64,000 bases of DNA from Acholeplasmatales bacterium (GCA_007694145.1 RECF01000062.1:38368-102367); one strand, 5' to 3'. Counted from the stretch's first letter, positions 20,506-29,592 are shown. Numbers and translations are program-made. Notes: generated by a model not told the origin, from the letters alone.

Positions 20506-21729
20506 ATGATGCAGGCCACGATTATTACCCTTGGTGAGGAACTGTTGAGTGGTCAAACCGTCAACACCAACCTTGCCCATATCGCCCAAGCGTTGAAAAG
20601 TATCGGTATTGAGACGCGGCGGGCCGTCACCATCGGCGACTCAGAGCCGATGATTCAAACCGAACTGAAACGCCTTGATACGCCACTGATTATCCTGACG
20701 GGTGGACTCGGGCCCACCCACGATGACCTAACGAAAGAAGGTGTTTGCCGTTATTACGGCTTGCCACTCGTCTTGCATCATGAGTCGTTGTCAAGGATCC
20801 GAAATTACTTCGCAAAACTCGGTAAAGACATGGCCGACAGCAACACGAAACAAGCGTATTTCCCGGCGGATGCCATCATATTGCCCAATCGTTTCGGGAC
20901 GGCACCCGGGGCTATTTTCGAGGCGGAGGAGCGCACCATTGTCCTTTTGCCCGGTCCACCAAGTGAAATGCAACCCATGTTTGTGCAGGTGCTCGATTAT
21001 TTGCAAGGGCGATTTTCAACAGATCCCCGCCATGAGGCCGGGTATTTGCTTGTAGGCATCGGTGAATCCGACATGGAATCAAAACTGCAGGCGTTTTATG
21101 CGGAACATGCCGATGTCGATGTAGCGTCTTACGCCAATTTGGCTGAAATCCGTTATCTCTTCAAGAGCGATAATCCAGAGGCGCTTGAGAAGGCTATGGA
21201 TGCATTCAGGTTAATCGCCGACCGCTATATTGTCGGTCCACACGACAAGACACTAGAACAGCGGGTCGTTGAGACCCTCATGCACCAGGAAAAAACAATC
21301 AGTTTCGCCGAATCGTGCACCGCCGGACTTGCGGCGGGTCGTCTTGTGAATGTCCCTGATGCCTCCAAAGTGTTTCGCGAATCCTATGTGCTTTATGACA
21401 ATGCATCCAAGATGAAACAACTCGGTGTCCATGGAACTGTGATTGAACGGTTTGGCGCCGTGAGCGATGCGTGCGTCTATGAGCTGGCCTATCACCTTGC
21501 CCAGCGTACCGACTGCGACATCGCCTTGAGTATTTCCGGGATTGCCGGTCCTTCAGGGGGTACAGCGGTCAAACCCGTGGGAACGGTCTATTTCGGTGTC
21601 CATCATGAAGGGAAGACCAAGACACGACACAAGGTGTTTTCCGGTGATCGACAGATGATTCGCCATAAAGCTGTCGTGCACGGCCTCTATCTTGTCCTGA
21701 AAGCGCTCATGCATGAAGACACGGATTGA
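20506..21729 (+). CDS. cinA: CinA, competence/damage-inducible protein with nicotinamide-nucleotide amidase domain
   Basis: 407 residues, two domains. N-terminal MoaB/MogA-like domain (IITLGEELLSGQTVNTN, LTGGLGPTHDDLTKEG), an ADP-ribose/NMN-type pyrophosphatase in characterised relatives. C-terminal PncC domain (~265-400: FAESCTAGLAAG, ISGIAGPSGG, KPVGTVYFGV), deamidating NMN to NaMN in pyridine nucleotide recycling. The GGAGG at 20496-20500 overlaps the first in-frame ATG (20494), so the start is ATG 20506 (or 20509). The C-terminus overlaps the next gene by 17 bases. Confidence 0.93.
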   Translation: MMQATIITLGEELLSGQTVNTNLAHIAQALKSIGIETRRAVTIGDSEPMIQTELKRLDTPLIILTGGLGPTHDDLTKEGVCRYYGLPLVLHHESLSRIRNYFAKLGKDMADSNTKQAYFPADAIILPNRFGTAPGAIFEAEERTIVLLPGPPSEMQPMFVQVLDYLQGRFSTDPRHEAGYLLVGIGESDMESKLQAFYAEHADVDVASYANLAEIRYLFKSDNPEALEKAMDAFRLIADRYIVGPHDKTLEQRVVETLMHQEKTISFAESCTAGLAAGRLVNVPDASKVFRESYVLYDNASKMKQLGVHGTVIERFGAVSDACVYELAYHLAQRTDCDIALSISGIAGPSGGTAVKPVGTVYFGVHHEGKTKTRHKVFSGDRQMIRHKAVVHGLYLVLKALMHEDTD

Positions 21730-22435
21730 CAAAACAACCCGTAACGGTCTTGAAGTGCTCACCTACCGACCCGATACACCTGCACGGCTTTTGTTTTTGC
21801 AACATGGTATCCGCTCAAAAAAAGACAGCCCGATGCAGCTGCTTGGGGTTTCGCTAGCACGGCTTGGCTACGAAGTGGTCGGCATCGATGCCTACAAGCA
21901 CGGCAGTCGGGCCGAAGAACCGTTTAAAAGCGGCCACCCCGACCTGTGTGAGCTCGCCACGATGGAAGTCGTCGAGCGGACAGCACAAGAGATTGAACAA
22001 CTCTATGCCCAGCATTACCAGGACCGCTACGCCAGCTTTGACATCGTGGGCGTTTCCATGGGTGGCTTGATTGCCTACTTGCTTTCCACACTGACAAACA
22101 GACTGGATACGCTGGTGGCCCTCATCAGCAGCCCCCGCTTTCTTGAGGCAGCCGAACACACCTTTCCTCCGGAAAAACAAGTGTTGTATCCTGAAGAAAC
22201 AGCAAAGAGCCGGGCCAAAGTTATAGCGCTTGACCCCTCAAGTCGTCCCGATGCGATGCAGTACCGGCGGCTGATTATGCTTAACGGCGCGGACGATCCC
22301 GTCATTCCCGCTTCGCAAAGCGAATCCTTCCTGCTTGAGAACCCCCACCGCAACATCCTCTTTCAAACGTTCCCCACCGCCCATAAAATTTCTGTCGAGA
22401 TGCACGAAGCCCTTTTGTCGCTGTTGAGTGTCTAA
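21713..22435 (+). CDS. Alpha/beta hydrolase
   Basis: 240 residues with the alpha/beta-hydrolase plan. Oxyanion region LFLQHGI (~28-34), nucleophile elbow GVSMGG (Ser ~115), acid in NGADDPVIP, and a histidine in TAHKISVEM near the C-terminus. The spacing fits small peptidase/esterase-like members such as YitV/BAAT-type hydrolases. Substrate unknown. It starts inside the cinA 3' end, so the two are likely cotranslated. No signal peptide, so cytoplasmic. Confidence 0.8.
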   Translation: MKTRIDKTTRNGLEVLTYRPDTPARLLFLQHGIRSKKDSPMQLLGVSLARLGYEVVGIDAYKHGSRAEEPFKSGHPDLCELATMEVVERTAQEIEQLYAQHYQDRYASFDIVGVSMGGLIAYLLSTLTNRLDTLVALISSPRFLEAAEHTFPPEKQVLYPEETAKSRAKVIALDPSSRPDAMQYRRLIMLNGADDPVIPASQSESFLLENPHRNILFQTFPTAHKISVEMHEALLSLLSV

Positions 22436-22449
22436 CCTGTTTAAAATGG

Positions 22450-22478
22450 TTTACAACCATGCAGTGATATGATATAAT
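22450..22478 (+). promoter_or_regulatory. Promoter for rpsF-ssb-rpsR
   Basis: TTTACA (22450-22455), 17 bp, TATAAT (22473-22478), about 78 bases before the rpsF start. The intervening leader contains GAGCAGAACGCTCGC, a small dyad. Confidence 0.8.
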
Positions 22479-22555
22479 GATACACCGTGAGCAGAACGCT
22501 CGCGTCTTTTCCTTGCTGCGCAAGCAGCCATCAGACCACAAGGAGGTATACACAC

Positions 22556-22843
22556 ATGACCAAGTATGAAATCATGTTTATCATCCGTCCGACCACACCT
22601 GAAGAAACGCGACAAGCCTTGATTGAAGAGTTTCAAAACATCTTCACATCACGCGATTCTGAAGTGGTCAAAGTTGATACATGGGGTCTTCGGGACATGG
22701 CCTACGAAATCCAAAAACATCGAAAAGGTTACTACGTTGTGATGGATGTCAAAGCCACTGAAGAAGCGCGAGCCGAGTTCGACCGCGTCATCGCACTTCG
22801 TGAAGATGTTATCCGTCATATCATGATCAAAGACGTCCGCTAG
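22556..22843 (+). CDS. rpsF: 30S ribosomal protein S6
   Basis: bS6, 95 residues. It pairs with S18 on the 30S platform. It begins MTKYEIMFIIRP, so the start is ATG 22556, with AAGGAGG upstream; an earlier in-frame ATG at 22487 is not homologous. DMAYEIQKHRKGYYVVMDV is typical of the family. First gene of the conserved S6-SSB-S18 operon, with its own promoter. Confidence 0.98.
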   Translation: MTKYEIMFIIRPTTPEETRQALIEEFQNIFTSRDSEVVKVDTWGLRDMAYEIQKHRKGYYVVMDVKATEEARAEFDRVIALREDVIRHIMIKDVR

Positions 22844-22855
22844 AAAGGTGATAGT

Positions 22856-23329
22856 ATGATCAACCGAGCAGTGCTTGTTGGTCGCTTGACCAAAGATCCC
22901 GAACTGAGACATACGGCCAACGATATTCCTGTGGCGACCTTTACTTTGGCCGTCAACCGCCCATTTTCCAATCAAAGCGGCGAGCGTGAAGCCGATTTCA
23001 TTCCCTGTGTCGTCTGGCGTCGTCAAGCCGAGACTGTTGAACGCTTCTTGTCAAAAGGGAGTCTCGTCGGTGTCGAAGGCCGGATTCAAACAAGGAGTTA
23101 CGACGATCAAGACGGCAACCGTAAATATATCACGGAAATTGTCGCCGACAGTGTCCAATTTCTTGAAACTAGGGCAATGAGCGAACAATCTTCTTCAGAC
23201 GCTCCGCCCCCACAAGAACCCAAGCGGTATGAATCCCGCAATGAACCACGCAAGCAAGAAAACAAAGAGCAAACCAAACAAGATCGCATCCCTGATGTCA
23301 GCATCAGCGAAGACGACCTGCCATTCTAA
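22856..23329 (+). CDS. ssb: Single-stranded DNA-binding protein
   Basis: 157 residues. N-terminal OB-fold (~1-108: [41 protein letters not shown]). A disordered Gln/Lys/Pro-rich linker follows, with the acidic partner-binding tip EDDLPF at the end, which recruits repair and replication proteins. It sits between rpsF and rpsR as in most Bacillota. GAAAGGTGAT precedes the ATG. Confidence 0.97.
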   Translation: MINRAVLVGRLTKDPELRHTANDIPVATFTLAVNRPFSNQSGEREADFIPCVVWRRQAETVERFLSKGSLVGVEGRIQTRSYDDQDGNRKYITEIVADSVQFLETRAMSEQSSSDAPPPQEPKRYESRNEPRKQENKEQTKQDRIPDVSISEDDLPF

Positions 23330-23344
23330 AAAAGGAGGCTTATC

Positions 23345-23578
23345 ATGGCTCGATACAACTCATTCCGCAAACGTCGGAAAAAAGTATGCTATTTCACTGA
23401 AAATAAAATCGACTACATCGATTATAAAGACGCTGATACACTGAGACGGTTCATCTCCGACCGGGGCAAAATTTTGCCCAAGCGCGTCACCGGAACCAAA
23501 GCTGGTTATCAGAAAAAACTGAGCGTTGCCATCAAACGCGCCCGTCACATGGCGCTGCTCCCCTTCGTCAAAGACTGA
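23345..23578 (+). CDS. rpsR: 30S ribosomal protein S18
   Basis: bS18, 77 residues. Conserved [19 protein letters not shown] and the basic C-terminus [26 protein letters not shown]. It forms a heterodimer with S6 on the 30S platform. AAAGGAGG precedes the ATG; a strong terminator follows. Last gene of the operon. Confidence 0.98.
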   Translation: MARYNSFRKRRKKVCYFTENKIDYIDYKDADTLRRFISDRGKILPKRVTGTKAGYQKKLSVAIKRARHMALLPFVKD

Positions 23579-23584
23579 TTTTAA

Positions 23585-23622
23585 ACACCACACCGTGTCG
23601 AGGATACGATGTGGTGTTTTTT
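23585..23622 (+). terminator. Intrinsic terminator after rpsR
   Basis: ACACCACA/TGTGGTGT 8-bp stem with an inner CGT/ACG helix, then six T's. Confidence 0.9.
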
Positions 23623-23645
23623 GGTAGCCTTGACCGATTTCGGCA

Positions 23646-23674
23646 TTGAGGTTTTTGGTGAAACACGTTAAAAT
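23646..23674 (+). promoter_or_regulatory. Promoter for corA
   Basis: TTGAGG (23646-23651), 17 bp, TAAAAT (23669-23674). It lies upstream of the corA ATG at 23706 and shows that the longer frame from 23646 cannot be the translated form. Confidence 0.6.
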
Positions 23675-23705
23675 AAGAGTAAGTCACAACCGTTGGGGTG
23701 GTGTC

Positions 23706-24710
23706 ATGTTCAACCGTTTTCGCACAAAAAAACCAGTCTATACCGGCAAGCATGCGGATGTGCCAACGCGCATTACGCATTATCATTATGATGCGGCGAC
23801 ATTAAAAATGTCCAACAGTTTCAAGCCATTGCCGCTAGCGAAACATTATATCGAAGTGGTGGGCCTCAATGACATTGACAAAGTCAGTTCGCTCAAGTCC
23901 TATATTGACGTTGACAACCTGATGATGGAAGATGTTTTCAATGTCCGCCAGCGCAACAAAATCGAATGGCGCGACGGCATCCTCTTTGGTGTGTTTCATA
24001 TGAACAAGCTTCAAAACGGTGCCATCAAAGACGATTACATGAGCTTGATCATGACACAGGACACGCTCGTGACTTTTCATGAAACGCCACCGTTCTTTAA
24101 GGAAGCCGTACACAGTCTTTTTGAAACAGACCTGACTTTGCGGCAGGCCACCGTGGATTACATCATGTATCTCATCTTAGACATGATTACCGACGGCCAT
24201 CTTGATGTCTACGATTTTCTCGATGAGCAAGCGAGTGTCGTTGAAGCGGTGTTGCTCGAATCGGGGAAAGTCGAGCAAGAGACGTTTTATCATCTGCGCA
24301 AGCAGTTTCTGAAACTGAAACAATGCGTCACCCCGACGCTTGAACAACTCAATCGTACCCTCAACAAGAACACGCAACTGTTTCATCCTGACAATCAACC
24401 ATACTTTGATGACTTGCAGGATCATTTGTTGCGTCTTGACAATCACTTGTCACAAGAACGTGAACTCATGCGTCACCTGCTCGACCTTCACATCAACAAT
24501 CAATCGAATCGCTTGAACCGGATTATGACAACCCTGACGCTTTTTTCCGCCTTGTTCATACCCCTTACATTTTTGACAGGCTTTTTTGGGATGAACTTCG
24601 TACATTTTGATATTTTGGCTTATGAACACGCTCTGGCGGTCTTTATCGGTGCTTGTTTCCTCGTGGCGCTGTTCATGTTTTGGTTGTTCAAGCGGATGAA
24701 ATGGTTTTAA
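23706..24710 (+). CDS. corA: CorA family magnesium/divalent cation transporter
   Basis: 334 residues. A long cytoplasmic alpha/beta and helical domain (~1-270) is followed by two C-terminal membrane helices. The signature FFGMNF (GMN motif) sits at the end of the first (LTLFSALFIPLTFLTGFFGMNF); the second is ALAVFIGACFLVALFMFWLF. The protein ends in a basic KRMKWF. The start is ATG 23706 (MFNRFRTKK) behind GGGGTGGTG, downstream of the promoter. Pentameric Mg2+ channel in characterised relatives. It stands alone between two terminators. Confidence 0.92.
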   Translation: MFNRFRTKKPVYTGKHADVPTRITHYHYDAATLKMSNSFKPLPLAKHYIEVVGLNDIDKVSSLKSYIDVDNLMMEDVFNVRQRNKIEWRDGILFGVFHMNKLQNGAIKDDYMSLIMTQDTLVTFHETPPFFKEAVHSLFETDLTLRQATVDYIMYLILDMITDGHLDVYDFLDEQASVVEAVLLESGKVEQETFYHLRKQFLKLKQCVTPTLEQLNRTLNKNTQLFHPDNQPYFDDLQDHLLRLDNHLSQERELMRHLLDLHINNQSNRLNRIMTTLTLFSALFIPLTFLTGFFGMNFVHFDILAYEHALAVFIGACFLVALFMFWLFKRMKWF

Positions 24711-24736
24711 AAAAAGTACGCATCGGCGTACTTTTT
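24711..24736. terminator. Bidirectional terminator between corA and queT-like gene
   Basis: A5-GTACGC-loop-GCGTAC-T5, symmetrical, between convergent genes. Confidence 0.9.
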
Positions 24737-24738
24737 CA

Positions 24739-25437
24739 TTACAGATCGATAGGTTTGATGCGTGTCATCGCATAAACGAACGGTGTATCGATTAAGGCGA
24801 CAATCAACTTAATTAAATAGGTTGTCAGGATGATGTCGATCAAGATGGGCGTCTCAAGGACACCGAGAAAGGCAATGGGGACAAATATCAGTGAGTCTAC
24901 AAGCTGACTGACAGCGGTGGAACCGATATTACGGATGTACAACCTGCGTTGTCCGGGGAAACGTTGCCGGATTTTTTGAAACAGGTGCACATCGAGCAAC
25001 TGGCTGATGAGATAGGCCGTCAAACTGGCCAGCGCGACCCGTAAAAAGCTGAAATCCTGAAAGTTGAAAGCGAATAGAAATGCCAAAGCATCATGGGCTT
25101 CATCCCCTTCAGCCGGCTGAAACCACACCGCAAACTGCATGATGATCAGCGCACTCAATAACGTAAAGAAACCAATGAAAACAGAGCGTCTTGCGACTTT
25201 TAAGCCATACTTCTCACTCAAGGTATCGGTGGCAAGAAAAATCGACCCAAAGGTGATGTTGCCCAAAGTGGCCGTCAATCCGAATAACTCAACGAGTTTT
25301 AGTACCTGGATGTTGGCCAGCACGGTGCCGGTTGCAATCCAGACAATCAGACCCGTCTTGCCAAACAGCTTGTATGCGGCTGTCATCAGGGCGAAATTAG
25401 TCAATGCAAATAAAAACCAAATCCATTCATTGCTCAT
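24739..25437 (-). CDS. Queuosine precursor transporter, YhhQ/VUT family
   Basis: 232 residues, about six membrane helices. Family signatures: the NITFGSIFLATDTLSEKYG segment (here near residue 70), a DTPF-type sequence (LIDTPFVYAMTRI) at the C-terminus and QLVDSLIFVPIAFLG. YhhQ-family proteins import 7-deazaguanine precursors (preQ0/preQ1 or queuine) for tRNA modification. The start is the ATG at 25437 (MSNEWIWFLF) behind AGGAGG; the frame extends upstream only through the riboswitch. The preQ1-type aptamer in its leader supports the substrate assignment independently. Confidence 0.93.
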   Translation of the reverse strand: MSNEWIWFLFALTNFALMTAAYKLFGKTGLIVWIATGTVLANIQVLKLVELFGLTATLGNITFGSIFLATDTLSEKYGLKVARRSVFIGFFTLLSALIIMQFAVWFQPAEGDEAHDALAFLFAFNFQDFSFLRVALASLTAYLISQLLDVHLFQKIRQRFPGQRRLYIRNIGSTAVSQLVDSLIFVPIAFLGVLETPILIDIILTTYLIKLIVALIDTPFVYAMTRIKPIDL

Positions 25438-25447
25438 GGTCAAGCCT

Positions 25448-25485
25448 CCTAGTTTTGATAGCGCAGGATGGTTTCGAACTGCGTG
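25448..25485 (-). promoter_or_regulatory. PreQ1-I type riboswitch
   Basis: On the minus strand the leader reads CGCAG-TTC-gaaacc-ATCC-TGCG, then an A-rich tail ending AAAACTAGG. This matches the preQ1 class I aptamer plan: one short stem, the GTTC and CC loop elements, and a tail that docks into the loop to form the pseudoknot (tail ACT with loop AGT). The tail runs into the AGGAGG Shine-Dalgarno of the transporter (25445-25450), so control should be translational: ligand hides the ribosome site. Confidence 0.85.
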
Positions 25486-25495
25486 ATTCTGGGCT

Positions 25496-25524
25496 ATTGT
25501 AGCGTGAATGCGAGGATTTGTCAA
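25496..25524 (-). promoter_or_regulatory. Promoter for the queuosine precursor transporter
   Basis: On the minus strand: TTGACA (25519-25524), 17 bp, TACAAT (25496-25501), directly upstream of the riboswitch. Confidence 0.88.
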
Positions 25525-25544
25525 CGCCCATGAAGTCGGGAGTG

Positions 25545-25573
25545 TTTTTTTCTGTCGGGCGGTATGGTATAAT
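25545..25573 (+). promoter_or_regulatory. Promoter for gdpP-rplI
   Basis: TATAAT at 25568-25573 is perfect. The -35 region (TTTTTT, 25545-25550) is poor. It is divergent from the preQ1-controlled promoter. Confidence 0.5.
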
Positions 25574-25603
25574 AGCTTAAGTCAAACACGATGGGGTGAA
25601 ACT

Positions 25604-28030
25604 GTGGGAAAACGCGCTGGTATCATGACAAGCCTAATCCTTTTTGCGCTGGCTGTGGTGGCGATTGTGTTTAGAGACCAAACACCTGTTTTAGTCATTT
25701 TAGCGCTGGCAGCACTGTTTATCGTGCTCAACGCGTATTTCGTCGTACGCTATATCCGCCATCGTGAGGATACCATTCTCTTGCTTCGTAAATCCATCCG
25801 CGAACAAGAACGGCTCGTCAAACGAAAAGAACGGGTCGAGGAACAGTTGATTGTCGCGGTCCCAACCGGTATCATGCTCATCGGTGAGCAGTACGATATC
25901 CAGTGGGCCAACGACGCCGCCAAAGCGATTTTTGAGAATACACTTGAAGGCAAAAACTTGGCCATGATCCATAAACCACTCAAAGAGACGCTGGCTCTTG
26001 AGGATACCGACAATGGCATCACGATGAAAATCTATGAACACTGGTATGATATCCGCTATGAACGTTCCTCACGCGCCGTGTTTTTTTACCAAGTCACTGA
26101 ACGGGAAGAAATCAAACGGAACCACTATCGAAGTATCGCAGTCGTCGGCGTTTTGCATCTTGATAACCTAGCCGATGCACTCGATGTGTTTGACGTTCAG
26201 GAACGCAATGAAATTCAAGGCAAGTATCTCGGTGCCTTAGACGACTGGGCTTATGACAAAGGGTTCTACATCATTCCACTCAGCACCTCGAAGTTGATTG
26301 TGTTCATGCATCGGCACAATCTGGATACGTTGATTACGAACCAGTTCAAAATTATCGACAGCATTGCGGAAATTTCCAAGGAGAACGAGCTGATGATTAC
26401 GTTGAGCGGTGGATTTGCCTGTGCAAATATCCCGCTCTCAGAACTTGGAGAACTGGCTGAAGCCGCCCTCGACCTTGCCTTGTCTAGAGGCGGCGATCAG
26501 ATCGTTGTCAACATGCCCGGCGAACCGTCGAAAGTCTTTGGTGGCAACACGAACACCCAAGAAAAGCGCACCCGCATCTCAAGCCGCATCAATGCCCAGC
26601 GCCTTGCGCAGCTATTCGAACCGGCCAATCACATTCTCATCATGCCCCACACCCATCCCGATACCGATGCACTCGGCAGTGCCATCGGCATCTTGAAAAT
26701 GGCCCAAGCTTTGAACAAGGAAGCAAGCATCGTTCTTGATTTTGAAGCGCTTGACAAGACTGTTCGCAAGATCATCCAGCTGATGGAGTACGAGTATGTC
26801 GCCTTGCTCGACTATCTCATCACACCCGAGGAAGCACAAGAACTCATCAACCGCGACACCGTGCTGGTCCTCGTCGACCATCATTCACGTGGCCAGCTCA
26901 TCGATGAGGCACTGTATCGGCGCGTTCCAAGCGTGGTGATTATCGATCACCACCGCAAGCTGCAAGATTATCTTGAAGGGACAAAAATGAGCTACATCGA
27001 GCCTTATGCTTCAAGTTCCACCGAACTTGTTGTCGAGATGATCAACGTCTTCAAGGCTGAAGTGGTCATCAACCCGTTTGAAGCGACCATCATGCTCTCG
27101 GGCATTATCGTCGATACAAACAACTTCATGTACCGCACCGGTTCAAGAACATTCGAAGCCGCCGCGCTGCTTAGAAAGTTCGGTGCCGACACATACAAGG
27201 TTAAAAACATCTTGCGTGAATCATTAAAAGACATCCAGATCAAATCGCAGTTGTTGTCGCTGGCTGAAGTTGTCAAAAAACGCTTCTCCATCGTCGTCGT
27301 CCCTGAAACAATCGGCGCCGAACGCAGTTTGCTCGCTCAGATTGCCGATGATTTGTTAGAAATCGACAATACGGTGGCCGCATTTACCATCGGTCGACTC
27401 GACAGCACAACGGTGGGCATCAGTGCTAGAAGTCTTGAAGGATTCAATGTTCAAGTTGTCATGGAAGCCTTCGGAGGCGGTGGACACCTGAACAACGCCG
27501 GGGCGCAAATCGAGCAAACGGATGTCATCGCAGTCAAAAACGATTTGATTACTTATTTGGAACAATCAGTGCAGGAGGAGAAACCCATGAAAGTCATCTT
27601 GAAGAAAGACTTGAAAAACAGAGGTAAAAAAGGCGCCATCATCGAAGTGGCTGCCGGATACGGGAACTATTTGCTGACGAGTAAGCAAGCCATCGAGGCC
27701 ACAGCGGAAAACTTGCAGGCCATCGAAGACGAAAAAGATCGTCACAAAGAACTTGAGCGCAAGGAACTTGAAGTGATGAAAGCCTTGAAGCAACGTCTTG
27801 ATTACCGTGCAGTCAAACTGTATGTAAAAATCGGTGAAACCGGCAAGTTCTATGGCAAAATCAGCGCCAAGCACATTGCCGATGCGTTGCTAGAGCAACA
27901 TGAGATTGAAGTTGACAAACGCAAAATCATCATGCCCGATGATCTCGATACGCTTGGCACCCATGAAGTGAAAGTGAAACTGCACAGGGACGTCACCGCA
28001 TCGTTTGAGTTGCTGGTTCTGGAAGCCTGA
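25604..28030 (+). CDS. gdpP-rplI: Fused c-di-AMP phosphodiesterase (GdpP) and ribosomal protein L9
   Basis: 808 residues in one uninterrupted frame. Residues ~1-660 are GdpP-like: two membrane helices (~8-50), a PAS-like region, a degenerate GGDEF-like domain (~140-300), then DHH/DHHA1 phosphodiesterase motifs (MPHTHPDTDALG, LVDHHSRG, IIDHHRK, and GGGGHLNNAGAQ). Residues 662-808 are a complete L9 (bL9), beginning MKVILKKDLKNRGKKG. In B. subtilis yybT (gdpP), rplI and dnaC are adjacent separate genes, so this is a fusion by loss of the gdpP stop. The start is GTG 25604 behind GGGGTGA; the ATG at 25625 is an alternative. A strong internal ribosome site precedes the L9 part. Confidence 0.93.
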   Translation: MGKRAGIMTSLILFALAVVAIVFRDQTPVLVILALAALFIVLNAYFVVRYIRHREDTILLLRKSIREQERLVKRKERVEEQLIVAVPTGIMLIGEQYDIQWANDAAKAIFENTLEGKNLAMIHKPLKETLALEDTDNGITMKIYEHWYDIRYERSSRAVFFYQVTEREEIKRNHYRSIAVVGVLHLDNLADALDVFDVQERNEIQGKYLGALDDWAYDKGFYIIPLSTSKLIVFMHRHNLDTLITNQFKIIDSIAEISKENELMITLSGGFACANIPLSELGELAEAALDLALSRGGDQIVVNMPGEPSKVFGGNTNTQEKRTRISSRINAQRLAQLFEPANHILIMPHTHPDTDALGSAIGILKMAQALNKEASIVLDFEALDKTVRKIIQLMEYEYVALLDYLITPEEAQELINRDTVLVLVDHHSRGQLIDEALYRRVPSVVIIDHHRKLQDYLEGTKMSYIEPYASSSTELVVEMINVFKAEVVINPFEATIMLSGIIVDTNNFMYRTGSRTFEAAALLRKFGADTYKVKNILRESLKDIQIKSQLLSLAEVVKKRFSIVVVPETIGAERSLLAQIADDLLEIDNTVAAFTIGRLDSTTVGISARSLEGFNVQVVMEAFGGGGHLNNAGAQIEQTDVIAVKNDLITYLEQSVQEEKPMKVILKKDLKNRGKKGAIIEVAAGYGNYLLTSKQAIEATAENLQAIEDEKDRHKELERKELEVMKALKQRLDYRAVKLYVKIGETGKFYGKISAKHIADALLEQHEIEVDKRKIIMPDDLDTLGTHEVKVKLHRDVTASFELLVLEA
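27573..27589 (+). promoter_or_regulatory. Internal ribosome-binding site and ATG for free L9
   Basis: AGGAGG (27573-27578), 8 bases, then ATG (27587-27589), in the same frame as the upstream GdpP part with no stop between. Translation from here would give a free 147-residue L9, the normal size. Confidence 0.75.
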
Positions 28031-28031
28031 C

Positions 28032-29402
28032 ATGGAAACGCGTAGCATACCCCACAGCAACGAAGCCGAACAAAATGTTCTCGGTGCCGTATTCATCGAT
28101 CCGGGAACGATCAGGACGCTGATCGACCGACTCGATCAGAATGATTTCTACATGCGCCGCCATCGACTGATATTCAGTGCCATTAGCGAACTGTACCAAG
28201 ATAATATCGACATTGACTACACCACCTTGATTGATCGGCTTGAAACGACTGAGCTGCTTACGGATGCAGGGGGCACCGACTATATCTTTGCCTTAGCTGA
28301 TACGACCCCCTCGGTCGTCAATCTCGAACATTACATCAACATCGTCAAGGACAAGGCCATCATCCGCAACATGATCGAGGTGGCCAAAAAAATTGCCGAT
28401 GAAGGTTTAAAAGCGACCGACATGGCCGAGTTCATCGACGATGCGGAAAAAAGCGTATTCGATGTGGCGAAGTCACGCCGGACATCTGATTTCATTACGC
28501 TCCGGCAGGCCACCCAGGATGTTTTGCGAAAAACAGAAGAGGCCAAAAGCAACAAAGGCGAGTTACAAGGTCTTGACACCGGCTTTTATGAGCTGAATCA
28601 CTATACCTATGGTTTGCAAAAGAGCGAGCTGTATATCATTGCCGCTCGGCCTTCAATGGGTAAGAGTGCCTTCGCCTTGAACATCGCCACCAATGTCGCC
28701 AAACTCGCCAGCAAACCATATATCGCCTTTTTCTCGCTTGAGATGGGCGTCGACCAGCTCGTTGGACGGATGCTCTCAAGTGAAGCCAATGTCAAGAGCA
28801 GCCACATTCGGACTGGTGAAATGAGTCCCATCGAATGGCAACAGCTCTCGGTTGCCAGTGAAAAACTGAGTCAGCTCAATATTCTTTTTGATGACTCCGG
28901 AACCGTCAAAGTGACCGATTTGCGACAAAAGTGTCGCAAACTGGCCCAAGAGAGCAAACTTGATTTGGTCGTCATTGACTACTTGCAGTTGCTTTCAGGC
29001 TCAAAGGATCAGCCGAACCGTGTCCAGGAAGTATCCGAGATTTCACGGACACTCAAGGAAATGGCACGCGAACTCAAAATCCCTGTCATCGCGCTCAGTC
29101 AGCTGTCTAGGAATGTTGAAAACCGTACCGACAAGAAGCCGATTCTTGCCGATTTGCGTGAGTCTGGCTCGATTGAGCAGGACGCTGATGTCATCTTGTT
29201 CTTGTTCCGGGAAGATTACTATGCTCAGCAACAGGACAAGGGCTTGAGCGACATGGTCGACATCATGGTCGCGAAGAACCGCTCAGGCGCGGTGAACACC
29301 AAAGGTTTCCAGCTTGTTTTCAAGAAAGCCTATAGCCGCTTCCGCAACAAATCACTCGGTCACACGACCGCCCCGGATGAACTTGAAGATATTGATGATT
29401 AG
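28032..29402 (+). CDS. dnaB: Replicative DNA helicase DnaB
   Basis: 456 residues. The N-terminal DnaB domain (~1-110) begins RSIPHSNEAEQNVLGAVFIDP; the RecA/KaiC-like ATPase has Walker A ARPSMGKSAFALN and Walker B LDLVVIDYLQLL, and DLRESGSIEQDADVI. It is the hexameric helicase that drives the fork and recruits primase. The start is ATG 28032, one base after the gdpP-rplI stop; no good Shine-Dalgarno, so coupled translation is likely. A terminator follows at once. Confidence 0.97.
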   Translation: METRSIPHSNEAEQNVLGAVFIDPGTIRTLIDRLDQNDFYMRRHRLIFSAISELYQDNIDIDYTTLIDRLETTELLTDAGGTDYIFALADTTPSVVNLEHYINIVKDKAIIRNMIEVAKKIADEGLKATDMAEFIDDAEKSVFDVAKSRRTSDFITLRQATQDVLRKTEEAKSNKGELQGLDTGFYELNHYTYGLQKSELYIIAARPSMGKSAFALNIATNVAKLASKPYIAFFSLEMGVDQLVGRMLSSEANVKSSHIRTGEMSPIEWQQLSVASEKLSQLNILFDDSGTVKVTDLRQKCRKLAQESKLDLVVIDYLQLLSGSKDQPNRVQEVSEISRTLKEMARELKIPVIALSQLSRNVENRTDKKPILADLRESGSIEQDADVILFLFREDYYAQQQDKGLSDMVDIMVAKNRSGAVNTKGFQLVFKKAYSRFRNKSLGHTTAPDELEDIDD

Positions 29403-29404
29403 CG

Positions 29405-29430
29405 ATACGCGCTTCGGCGCGTATTTTTTT
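29405..29430 (+). terminator. Intrinsic terminator after dnaB
   Basis: ATACGCGC-TTCG-GCGCGTAT perfect 8-bp stem with a stable TTCG tetraloop and T-run. Confidence 0.93.
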
Positions 29431-29592
29431 AAAAACTATTTAAATAACCTATGATTATACAAAATAAGTAAAATTATAGTCATGCAATTACATTATATTC
29501 AGTACATTGCACATAATTCGTCTGTTTTGTGTAGGCTGACGCTTTTCAGGTGTAGATTAAGCGCATGCAACATGAAGACACAAGCATTTTGG

